A stretch of 64,000 bases of DNA from Planctomycetia bacterium (GTDB lineage: Bacteria > Planctomycetota > Planctomycetia > Pirellulales > Thermoguttaceae), in NCBI GenBank assembly GCA_030539035.1, contig JAUNSU010000006.1, positions 1-64,000 of the forward strand. Reading direction: 5' to 3'. Both the position numbers and the translations under genes were made by a program. The notes below the pieces were generated by a model. It was given only the letters and a program-made list of their open reading frames with translations, was not told where the DNA came from and ran no database searches. Below are positions 18,045-27,500 of this stretch, piece by piece (positions within the stretch are counted from its first letter, which is position 1; every line of letters begins with the position of its first letter).

Positions 18045-21000
18045 ATGCCGAAAAAGAAAAGAAAAAATCTGAATAAAAGGGTTCTTCGCTTTGAATCGCT
18101 CGAATCCCGAGAGCTTCTTGCGATTACTTTTTCGGGCAATGATTGGTCCTATACGCTGGATGATCTTTTGAAAGCGGTGGATTCCACAGCAACTTACAAT
18201 GAACCGAGTGCTTCCGAACAGGAATTTCTGGAATGGGTCAATTTATTGCGATCGAATCCATCTGCAACGGCGGACAAGATAATCGATAAAATTGATCCCG
18301 AACAGGATAGAGTAAAAGATAATGGATACTCTAATTCGGAATTCTTTGACGCAGTTGATCCCCGTATTAACGCTATTTGTTTTGGAACTTATCCCGCCGT
18401 TTCCAAAGAGGATCTTTCCGATTTTTTAAAAGCCTGGAATTCCATGAAGGAAAGCGAGGGAGCGGATCCGCTTGCTTTTGGACTTGCATCGCTGGTCGCT
18501 TCAGATTACGCCAAAAATTTATCAGCTGGATCGAACACATATATTGCGCATAATCCAGACCTCGCAGCAGATCTTGCCAAATATTACGGAACACTTTCAA
18601 GCTATAATGAAAATGTTTTTGCCGGTTCAGGGACAGCTGCCTACAACAACATCACATATACCGATGCTTCTTATGCTTTTTCCGCTTTTTTAATCGATTG
18701 GGGAGAGAGCAATAAGAATCATGAACATCGGGACGTAATGCTTTCTTCCAATTATACGGAAATGGGTGCCGCCCTTTATGCGTCCAGCGGTGCTACCTAT
18801 ACGGTTGCAGATTTTGTCGACAATTCAAGTTCAGAAGGTGCTTGGCTGATCGGAGTAATCTATTCCGACAACAACGGTAATTCTTTCTACAATTCCGGTG
18901 AGGGAGTCAAATTGACAGCCGGATCTTTATCGGTTTCCAACCTCATTGATGGCGAGGTTTCCGATACCCGTACTTTCAATTCCTTCAGCTCGGGCGGGTA
19001 TCAAATCTATCTCAAGAACGGCCTCTACAGCATTACGGTAAATTCCCCTAATCAATCGTTGACCCGTATTGTTAATATTGGCGGTAAAAATGTTAAGGAA
19101 GATTTCATTCTGAACAGTATCGGAAGCGCCGCGCCCGTAATCGATACGAATGTTCTTACCCCTTATCAGTACTGCGAAAAGCAGGAGGCAATGCCGATTC
19201 TTTCCTCCTTGTCGATTACCACCGAGAATAAATCAGAATATTTATATCAGGCGAAGATCTCCTTTGCATCCCGACCGGACAACAGTTCGGAAAGTCTTTA
19301 TTTGAGTTCCTCGCTCGAGAATGGTTTTTCTACTATTACCAATACGACGGATGGATTCCTTCTCGTTTACGGAAAAGGATCTCTTGAAGATTATCAAAAA
19401 TATCTTCGCAGCCTCACCTACGCAAACAGTGCGGAAACAGCAACCTTGGGAGAACGGGCAATCACCGTTGAAGTGTTCGATGGAGTCCACTGGAGCAATA
19501 AGGCTTCGATTACCGTCAATGTTCTTCCCAAAAAAGTGGGCCTTACGGTTTCCAATGCGAAAATTTTCGAAGGAGATGCCGGCCAGCAGTATATGGTCTT
19601 TACGGCGACTCTTGGCGAAGCATCCCGGGGCGATGTATCTTTTTCGTATTCCGTTAATGGAGGAACCGCGGTCGGAGGGGACAGCGCGGATGATTCCGAT
19701 TACGATAATACCTCTTCCACCGGAACGATCACGATCGCGGCGGGAAAGACTTCAGCCGAATTCCAGATCGCTGTTTTCGGAAATTTCCGTTTGCAGAAGG
19801 AGGAGGGAACTCCTTATTCTGATGAGTTCAATCCTTATTTCCTCGTAGAATTAAGTGATCTGATTGGAGTGAATCTTAATAGCGAGGAGATCCGCGGAAC
19901 GATTATCGACGACGATACACCTTTATTCTGGAAAACAGAAGATTCCTGGACCAGTGCAGATCCTGCTCTTTTCCGAACGGACATTGGTATCCGACGGTTG
20001 ACATACGCCTATAAGCCGACCTCTTCCGGGCTGGCAGCATGGAGTGTTGAGTCCGATGTTCCCGCCGGATTTTCTCTCGCGGTCTATCGGAATTCCGTTC
20101 AGCCGGGAAATCTGATCACAAATTCGACGCTGATCAATACGGAGACCGGCAGAGAGATCCGTTGGGCGGTCGATGCCGGATCCTGGTATCTCGTTCGGAT
20201 CGAAAAAACAGGGGAATCAACGGAAATTCATAATCAAAAGGTTCAGCTTACCGCGATCAGCTCCGGTAATGCTGTCAATATTGATCCTTTCTGGGAGGAA
20301 TTGCCCGAGGAAGAACGAAAAGTCCAATTCGGCGTCAATAATGGACAGTTGCAATTTGCGCTGGGAGAAAATATCTGGCATCTTGCCCAGAGATCTTACA
20401 CATTCAGTTCCAAATACGAGGTTCCCCTTTATTTTTCCGGAATGTCGGGAACATTTTCCGGCAGTTCGTTCACTTATGGGGAAGGCGATGCGGCCACCTC
20501 AGTGGAGTTCGATTTGGGCGGATCGGGGATCTCTCTTCACGGAAGCAATTCCGGAGAAAACATGGTCTTTCAGGGAACCGAAGGAAACGATAAACTCGTT
20601 TACGAAAATGCGGGCGGAACGTTTACCGCAAACTATGATGATTCCAAACTCAGTAAAACCTGGTATTTCAATGATATTACACTGGTGAAAGTCGACAGTT
20701 CTGCCGGAGAGGATGTTGCCGAAATCATCGATTCCAACATGGATGATACGGTTGCTCTCGTGGAAAACGATGTTGCGATTTACGGAAAAGGACATACACT
20801 AAGGGCCGTCAACTTTAATACGGTTCATATCCGCTTCCTTTACGGCGGTAAGAATTCAGTCGAAATTCTGAACAAAGAGGTCGATACCGAGATCTATTTG
20901 CTTACCGATTCTCTTCAGATGCTTGGAACCGTAAAAAATGAAATGTCTTTGGATTTCTCGTACAGCGTCCAGTATTTTGATCGCTTGCTGATCAAGCCGG

Positions 21001-21575
21001 AAGAATATCTTAATGAACTCCATGTATTCGGATCCGATAATACAAGCACCGTTTACAATACCTCTTTCGGTTGGCTCACTTATAAAAATGATCTGATCGG
21101 AACCGTTGGAGAAGCGTATCGCGTTCAGAATATCATCTTTCGCGGACTGCAATCGCCGGAAAAAGAGAATCTGCAGATCATTCTCTCCTCGGATTGCGAT
21201 ATTTTCTCCGACGATGAATATCAAACATCCGTGGAAGTAAGCCGAACGGTGGATAATCAGGAGTTGAGCCTGTCTCTTCCCTATGTTTGGAAAGATTACC
21301 TTGAAAAGAATAAACCGGTATCTTCCGAAATTCCGTCCCTTCTTCCGAATGAAGAACCGGCTGATCCGGTCAAAGAAGAATCCATCCCGGAAGATCCCTT
21401 GGGGGGAATTGCGGAAGCCGATCTTCCTGTCCATTCAACGATCCCGGAATCAACGACGAATCCTGCGGAGTTCTCCCCGGATCTCTTCCTTTTGGAAGAT
21501 GATCTGGATTTCTCATGGATCCAAAGTTCCTGGGACAATAGTACGAAGAAGAAAAAGTCTTTTATTGACCTCTGA
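18045..21575 (+). CDS. Giant surface protein with LEPR-type motif, CAP domain and Calx-beta domain
   Basis: A 1176-residue exported protein. It opens with a basic stretch and FESLESRELLA (16-26), the planctomycete surface-protein signature. Residues about 55-250 form a CAP/SCP domain: a FLEWVNLLRSNP helix, NENVF, then SNKNHEHRDVMLSSNYTEMG, which resembles the family's His/Glu-containing core. A beta-rich segment near 267-355 (GVIYSDNNGNSFYNSGEG) resembles SdrD/B-type repeats, and about 502-625 is a Calx-beta domain (FEGDAGQQ... ending GTIIDDDTP). The C-terminus is acidic and Pro-rich. GAGG precedes the chosen ATG. A terminator follows. Confidence 0.8.
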   Translation: MPKKKRKNLNKRVLRFESLESRELLAITFSGNDWSYTLDDLLKAVDSTATYNEPSASEQEFLEWVNLLRSNPSATADKIIDKIDPEQDRVKDNGYSNSEFFDAVDPRINAICFGTYPAVSKEDLSDFLKAWNSMKESEGADPLAFGLASLVASDYAKNLSAGSNTYIAHNPDLAADLAKYYGTLSSYNENVFAGSGTAAYNNITYTDASYAFSAFLIDWGESNKNHEHRDVMLSSNYTEMGAALYASSGATYTVADFVDNSSSEGAWLIGVIYSDNNGNSFYNSGEGVKLTAGSLSVSNLIDGEVSDTRTFNSFSSGGYQIYLKNGLYSITVNSPNQSLTRIVNIGGKNVKEDFILNSIGSAAPVIDTNVLTPYQYCEKQEAMPILSSLSITTENKSEYLYQAKISFASRPDNSSESLYLSSSLENGFSTITNTTDGFLLVYGKGSLEDYQKYLRSLTYANSAETATLGERAITVEVFDGVHWSNKASITVNVLPKKVGLTVSNAKIFEGDAGQQYMVFTATLGEASRGDVSFSYSVNGGTAVGGDSADDSDYDNTSSTGTITIAAGKTSAEFQIAVFGNFRLQKEEGTPYSDEFNPYFLVELSDLIGVNLNSEEIRGTIIDDDTPLFWKTEDSWTSADPALFRTDIGIRRLTYAYKPTSSGLAAWSVESDVPAGFSLAVYRNSVQPGNLITNSTLINTETGREIRWAVDAGSWYLVRIEKTGESTEIHNQKVQLTAISSGNAVNIDPFWEELPEEERKVQFGVNNGQLQFALGENIWHLAQRSYTFSSKYEVPLYFSGMSGTFSGSSFTYGEGDAATSVEFDLGGSGISLHGSNSGENMVFQGTEGNDKLVYENAGGTFTANYDDSKLSKTWYFNDITLVKVDSSAGEDVAEIIDSNMDDTVALVENDVAIYGKGHTLRAVNFNTVHIRFLYGGKNSVEILNKEVDTEIYLLTDSLQMLGTVKNEMSLDFSYSVQYFDRLLIKPEEYLNELHVFGSDNTSTVYNTSFGWLTYKNDLIGTVGEAYRVQNIIFRGLQSPEKENLQIILSSDCDIFSDDEYQTSVEVSRTVDNQELSLSLPYVWKDYLEKNKPVSSEIPSLLPNEEPADPVKEESIPEDPLGGIAEADLPVHSTIPESTTNPAEFSPDLFLLEDDLDFSWIQSSWDNSTKKKKSFIDL

Positions 21576-21583
21576 AATCCTTA

Positions 21584-21629
21584 ATCCGGTCGATTTTTGA
21601 GAATTTTGGCCGGATCTCTTTTCTTTTTG
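21584..21629 (+). terminator. Putative terminator of the CAP-domain surface protein
   Basis: ATCCGGTC (21584-21591) pairs with GGCCGGAT (21608-21615), with one wobble pair and a 16-base loop, followed by CTCTTTTCTTTTT. Confidence 0.6.
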
Positions 21630-21823
21630 AAAAATTTCTATTATAATGAAAGACAGGTAAGATTAAGAGATCGTTGAATTCCGTAAAAATACGCATTTTC
21701 GGATAGATGTACTTTTTCAGATAGATGGGATGGAATAAACGATCCGGATCAAGCCGCATTTAAAAAAGATACTTGCGAACAGGCCTTTTGGTTCTGTTTA
21801 TGGTAAAAGAGGAGAGAATCTCA

Positions 21824-22804
21824 ATGGAACAGATCGTTCTTTTTTTGGAAACAGCATCCAAATTTGCTCGTACGGAAGTATTGGGGGCTATCGGAACCAT
21901 TATTGGGGTCTGCTTTCTTTTTGTCCTCATTACGCTTCTCATCGCCTACGGTAAACTCTGGTTCCAGGGATACATGTCCGGGGCCCAGGTAAGTCTGTTG
22001 AGCCTTTTCGGAATGAGTTTGCGTAAAGTGGACGCGGTTGAAATCGTAAAGGCAAAGATCATGCTGAAGCAAGGAGGATTGCCGATCTCGGGAAAGGACG
22101 GAATTACGACCCGTCGCTTGGAATCTCATTATCTTGCCGGCGGGAAGGTATCGAATGTCGTACGGGCAATGATTGCGGCGCATCGGGCCGATCTTGATCT
22201 GAACTTTGATCAGGCGGCCGCGATTGATCTTGCGGGCCGCGATGTTCTCGACGCGGTGCAGACGAGCGTCAATCCGAAAGTGATCGTCTGTCCGGATCCC
22301 AAGAAGTCCTCAAAAACAACCTTGAGTGCAATCGCGAAAAATGGAGTTGAACTGAAAGTAAGGGCCCAGGTAACCGTTCGGACCAATCTGGAGCAGCTGA
22401 TCGGGGGAGCGACCGAAGATACAATTATTGCCCGGGTTGGGGAGGGGATCATTACCGCGATCGGATCCGCGCAAACCCATCTGGAAGTAATGGAAAATCC
22501 GGTTCAGATCTCCCGCAAAGTACTCGAAAGAGGACTGGATTCACAAACCGCATTTCAGATCGTCTCTATTGATATCGCCGATATCGATGTCGGAGAAAAT
22601 ATCGGGGCTCGTCTTCAGGTGGATCAGGCAACAACGGATCTTCGAGTTGCGGAAGCCCAAGCGGAAAAAATGCGTGCGGAAGCAAAAGCGATCGAACAGG
22701 AAATGAAGGCAAAAGTCGCCGAAAATCGCGCCAATGTTGTTGAAGCGGAAGCGCTTGTTCCGCAGGCAATGAGCGAAGCGTTCCGTAAAGGGCGATTCTC
22801 TTGA
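21824..22804 (+). CDS. floA: Flotillin-like protein FloA
   Basis: Membrane-associated SPFH-superfamily protein that forms lipid-microdomain assemblies. The 326 residues begin with an N-terminal membrane-inserting segment (LGAIGTIIGVCFLFVLITLLIAYG), continue with FloA-type sequence (GGKVSNVVRAMIAAHRADLD, VELKVRAQVTVRTNLEQLIG) and end in the EA-rich coiled coil (AEAQAEKMRAEAKAIEQEMKAK). The start at 21824 is supported by AGAGGAGAG; the frame is open 51 bases further upstream without a ribosome site. Many flotillin genes sit next to an NfeD gene; none is visible here. Confidence 0.93.
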   Translation: MEQIVLFLETASKFARTEVLGAIGTIIGVCFLFVLITLLIAYGKLWFQGYMSGAQVSLLSLFGMSLRKVDAVEIVKAKIMLKQGGLPISGKDGITTRRLESHYLAGGKVSNVVRAMIAAHRADLDLNFDQAAAIDLAGRDVLDAVQTSVNPKVIVCPDPKKSSKTTLSAIAKNGVELKVRAQVTVRTNLEQLIGGATEDTIIARVGEGIITAIGSAQTHLEVMENPVQISRKVLERGLDSQTAFQIVSIDIADIDVGENIGARLQVDQATTDLRVAEAQAEKMRAEAKAIEQEMKAKVAENRANVVEAEALVPQAMSEAFRKGRFS

Positions 22805-23156
22805 TCAGAGGGATCTTGCCGGGATCGGCTTGATTTTCCTCTCTGTCAGCGGTTTTAAAAAATGATATTACCAGTTTAAATAATAGGAGATATACCGAAT
22901 TTAAGGATTTAAAAATGGATTTTATTCATGAAAACGGATAATATTTCAGATTTCGCTTGAAGTTTTTTCCCTTTGGATTAAATTATTTATTGTAAACACT
23001 TTCTGATTGATCTGCGGATTTCGTTTTTGAAACGATTTCCCGAAAAGAGGAAAAGGGTTTTGAAAAATGTTTTCTTCAGGGGAGATCTCGATTCGTCTGT
23101 CGAGTTCGGAAAACGTTTTTACTTCTGGCAGATATTGATTTTTCGGGGTCATTTTC
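22805..23156. other. Intergenic region without a recognised gene
   Basis: 352 AT-rich bases. A weak promoter-like pair, TTGAAG followed after 16 bases by TAAATT (around 22958-22985), could serve the next gene. Nothing coding, no strong hairpin. Confidence 0.4.
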
Positions 23157-23759
23157 ATGGAATACTCGCTTCCTCTTAATCAGCCGTATGATGAAGCAGA
23201 TGAACTTGTACGAAACGCGTCGTTGGTAACCGACCTTGAGCCCTATATGGATGATTCCATTACGAGTGTCAATTATAAAATGTGGAGGACCAAAGATGCG
23301 AACGAGTTTTTGGAATCCATGCTGGAATGGGAAATCGCACCGGTCCTCCCGATTTGGCAATGGTTCGATCCGCCGCTTCGTCTTCCCGCTGCTCATTCGC
23401 TCAGCGATGAGGAATTGAAAACGGTTCTTTACGACACGATCCAGCGATTATATGAGAAAAAAATCGTTCTGGAATGTACAGAGCACCTTTCCGACCGCGA
23501 ATTGTATTCTGTGATCACATCTGAAATCCTTCCGTTGAAAGAGAAGAAGATGGATCATGTATCCGTTTATACCCATTGGAACCTTTCCTGCGGCGATGAT
23601 GAGGAAAGTTTGTCGACTTGGTTGACCTATTATGCTTCCGATGAGGAACGGTCCGATTGGGAATATTTCAATGATACGATCCTTCCTCCAAAAATGGAAC
23701 CGCTCTATCCCCGTGAACTGCCGCAGGATCTTTCTGAAAACGGCGGTTCAGAAATATAA
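23157..23759 (+). CDS. Conserved-looking acidic protein of unknown function
   Basis: A soluble 200-residue protein with no signal peptide or membrane span. It is rich in Glu, Asp and Trp (LEWEIAPVLPIWQWFDPP) and in predicted helices. LSDEELKTVLYDTIQRLYEKKIVLECTEHLSDRELY reads as two similar helical segments, each starting LSD-EL. I recognise no catalytic motif. The ribosome site is poor (CGGGG, 9 bases upstream), but frame use and length support a gene. It is followed closely by the rubrerythrin gene, so the two may share a transcript. Confidence 0.65.
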   Translation: MEYSLPLNQPYDEADELVRNASLVTDLEPYMDDSITSVNYKMWRTKDANEFLESMLEWEIAPVLPIWQWFDPPLRLPAAHSLSDEELKTVLYDTIQRLYEKKIVLECTEHLSDRELYSVITSEILPLKEKKMDHVSVYTHWNLSCGDDEESLSTWLTYYASDEERSDWEYFNDTILPPKMEPLYPRELPQDLSENGGSEI

Positions 23760-23794
23760 GCCGTGTTTACGGCAAACAGATGCAAGGATCAGAA

Positions 23795-24364
23795 ATGTAT
23801 ACCAGAAAGAATACGGACATCAGCGCGAAATTGACGGAAAAAACCCGGGCAAATCTCGCGCACGCGTTCAATTGGGATACAAAAACCAGTTGGCATTTTG
23901 CCCGTTGCGCACAGCTCGCTCACGAAAAAGGCTATTCCGCTCTCACCGCGATTTTTTCTGCTTGCGCTTTTGCGGAGCAGATCCACGCCGAACGGCATGC
24001 GAAAGTCTCTTTTTTACTCGGACAGAAGCCCGCTTTAACCGTAAAGCAACCGCCCGAAGTCTCTCTGGACACAATGATTCAGATCATGTTCGATCAGGAA
24101 AAGGAAACCAAAGATCTTTATTCCCGTTTCATTCAGGAAGCAAATGAGGAAGATCAGTTGATGGCCTCTATCTCGTTCACTTTTGCTCAGGAAGCGGACG
24201 CGATTCATTCCCTCTGCTGTTCGGAAATTATCGAATTCGAACATCGTTGGATGTTCAAAGAAAAAGAATATAATATTTGCGGTCTTTGCGGATATCTTTC
24301 AGCGGAAAAAGAAGATCTCTGCCCCGTTTGCGGCGCCTCAGAAGAGACTTTCATCGTTTACTAA
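23795..24364 (+). CDS. rbr: Rubrerythrin
   Basis: Non-haem diiron peroxidase that protects anaerobes by reducing hydrogen peroxide with electrons from NAD(P)H or rubredoxin. The 189 residues form a four-helix ferritin-like domain with two ExxH elements (AFAEQIHAERH and QEADAIHSL) and other Glu ligands in FDQEKETKD, then a C-terminal rubredoxin-like Fe(Cys)4 knuckle pair, CGLCG and CPVCG. The start at 23795 has AAGGA six bases upstream; an ATG 15 bases earlier lies before that site. It lies 35 bases after the unknown acidic protein. Confidence 0.94.
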   Translation: MYTRKNTDISAKLTEKTRANLAHAFNWDTKTSWHFARCAQLAHEKGYSALTAIFSACAFAEQIHAERHAKVSFLLGQKPALTVKQPPEVSLDTMIQIMFDQEKETKDLYSRFIQEANEEDQLMASISFTFAQEADAIHSLCCSEIIEFEHRWMFKEKEYNICGLCGYLSAEKEDLCPVCGASEETFIVY

Positions 24365-24457
24365 GCTCGAAATTTCCCCGTTTAAAATTTTTTCTTTTGC
24401 TGCTTGGTTTCGATCGTATTAAAAATATCGATTTTTCAGGAATTGCGGAATTTTAAC

Positions 24458-24486
24458 TTGCTTTCAGGCTATTTCTCAATTATAAT
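24458..24486 (+). promoter_or_regulatory. Promoter of the IdeS-like surface-protein gene
   Basis: TTGCTT (24458-24463), 17-base spacer, TATAAT (24481-24486). The leader would be about 75 bases. The 14-mer ATTTTTCAGGAATT at 24431-24444 is shared with the region before the CAP-domain gene. Confidence 0.65.
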
Positions 24487-24566
24487 GGGATCGAATTTAT
24501 GATTTCGTATCGGGGACCATTTTCCGATATTTTGACAAAATGTTCCCGATCCCATTGGAGTTTGCC

Positions 24567-27500
24567 ATGAAATCCCTTTCTTCCCTGCTGAAAGATCTCT
24601 TTTCGTTCAAGGAAAAGAAAAATCATCCTTGCCCGTTCCGATCTGTCCGCACCCTTGTCTGTGAACCGCTCGAAGACCGTTGCCTTCTCTCCATAAGCTC
24701 TTACACGTGTTCTCTGTCCTCATATACGGGACTTTATTCCGCAGATTTTACATTCGACTCGGGAACCAAAGGAGCTTACATTACCGGACTGACCCTGGAT
24801 GATCTCAATAATCTCGCAAGTTCCTATACCGGATCAGATCAGGAATCGTTCGCCGGACATTTTATCGATGCCGACAAGGCCAATGAACGTGAAGATTCCA
24901 ATCTTTGCTGGGCGGCCAGCGCTTCCAATTTACTCATCAACGCCGGTTGGGCAAACAGTACCCTTACCCCAAAATTGAACAACGCATCCTTCGACAATGA
25001 AGATCATGTTCTGGAATACTTCACCTCTTATTGGGATGATATCGCAGGCGGTATTTCCAATGGAGTCAACTGGTTTATCAATGGTAAAGAATTCGCAAAC
25101 TACGAACTGGTTCCCGGCGGAGGATATTATCCCGATATTCAAAACAACGGCAGCGTTTATGATTATATCAATATCGTCGATAGAACATCTTTTTCAAATT
25201 CCGTTCAAAAACTGAAGGACGGTTGTGCGGTTGGCCTTTCTGTCGGCTGGTATGCGGAAAGTCCGGGAACTGTGCTTGATACAGATTATGGACGGAACGG
25301 TGGACACGCGATTACTCTTTACGGATATCTTTACGACACAACTTACAGTACAACCGATCCGCGATATTACACCGGCTTGATCATTGCCGATTCCGACGAT
25401 GATAAATTCAAGGGAGCCGATGCCGAAAATACCATTGATACTTACAATATCACATGGGACTCAACCAATAATCGCTATTGCATGGAAACCTATCGGAGCG
25501 GATCTTATTATGCGTGGATCGACGGATCGACCTGGCTTTCGGTTAACACTTCTTACACTCGACTGCCCGTATTGACGACACCGCAGATCACTGTTTCTCC
25601 TGTCGATTATGAATCCGTGTCCCTTGCAATCACCGGAGCGGAAAACGCAAGCGGATATACCGTGGAGTATTCCGCGAATGCGGAGTTTACATCCTTTTCC
25701 TCGCAAAATTACACGGAAGCCGGATCGTATACGATCAAGGGACTGTCGGAAAACACGACCTATTTTTTTCGTGTCAAAGCGACTGCCCGGGGATCGGCAT
25801 CCTGGTCCGATTCGTATTATTCGACGGCGGTCTCCGCGAAAACACCTTATCATGCGGTGCCGCTGGCGGCCCCCACGGGATTCGCGGTCCAATCAACCGG
25901 AATCCATACAGCCGCGATCACTTTTGATCCCTTGACCAACGCCAGTTCTTACTTGCTGGAATTTTCAACTTCTGAAAATTTCACAAAAGCGTTCTATTAT
26001 CAATTCACATCGGACACTGGATCGTTTACCGTTTCCGGTCTTTCCGCGAATACACAATATCACTTCCGCATGAAGGCAATCGGGAACACGGTTCGCTATC
26101 TTGATTCCGAATGGACAGTTGCTCTTGATGCAACAACGGCAGCAGGAACAGATTCCGATCCAGATTCAAAATTGATCATTACGACTCTCTCCGATACAGT
26201 CGCAAACGATGGTCTGATCTCTCTGCGAGAAGCGATCAATTCCATAAATACCGGTAATTTCAAAACAAATACAATTACTTTTGATTCCTCTCTCAAAGGA
26301 GGAGCGATCGTTCTGGATAGTTCCCTTGTAATCCAGGCAAGTTTTATTCTTGATGCGGCCGATCTGTACAACAGTGAAATTGATCTCTCCGGAATCATAA
26401 TCGATGGATATGGTATGTGCAGGCTTATTGAAGTCAATACGTACTCCAATGTTCCGCAAATCGCGGAATTCAAGGGAATCAGTTTTAAAAACGGTATCAC
26501 AACTGATTCCAATGGCGGCGGAGCGATCGGTTTCTGGAACGGATCGCTTACCATTGACAGCTGCCGCTTTTACAACAACAGCGCAAAAAATGGCGGCGCG
26601 ATTTATGCGAATAGTGATCTTTCCATTATTAACTCCCAATTCATCGACAATGAATCCCTGAATAGAGGCGGTGCGATTTATACATCAGGAAAGACAGAGA
26701 TTGAGTCTTGTACTTTTACCTCGAACAGCGCTGCGGAGGTGGCGGGCGCTATATACGTCTATGCCTTCGATATAATTACAATTATCGATACCGTCTTTGA
26801 TTCCAATCACGCAGCGAGTATGGGCGGCGCGATTTACGCTGGATCATTATGCACTATTGACCGATCGATTTTCGCGAAAAACAGTTCGGATTCTTGGGGA
26901 GGCGCAATCACCTTGGCCGGAGAATACGATAAATCCGTGCTCAGCAACAGTCTCTTATACGAGAATTCCTGCATTGAATTGGGAGGGGCGATTCTCTCCT
27001 GGAGCGATCTGGATCTTGTCAACTGTACTCTCGCAAACAATTCCGCCGAGGGAGGAAGCGGCGCCGTTCACGCTTACGGATCCAATGTCGCTTTCTATAA
27101 TTCCATCGTTGTCTTTAATTCCGGTAATGAAATCGGTAAACAGAATTATGGTACTGATATACCATTGCTTTCTGCGTACAATCTTTTGATATCTACGGAT
27201 TTACAGGATATCGAATGGACCGAATCGTCAAGTAATATTACCGTGTGTCCAAAAGGAACAGCTTTATTCGAAAATGCGGCGGCGGGCAACTACCGCTTGA
27301 TCCGGGGATCGAAATGGACCTCGAATCTCGGAAATAATTCGTATATCATCCCGAACAGGGATAAAGATCTTGACGGTAATACGCGTATTCTGGATGGTAC
27401 CGTCGACCTTGGCGCCTATGAAGCCCAGCTTTACGAATATGAGATCCCCTCCCTTCTCTTGAAGCAATACAAGTTCGCAAACGATCAGGTTCTCAAGCTG

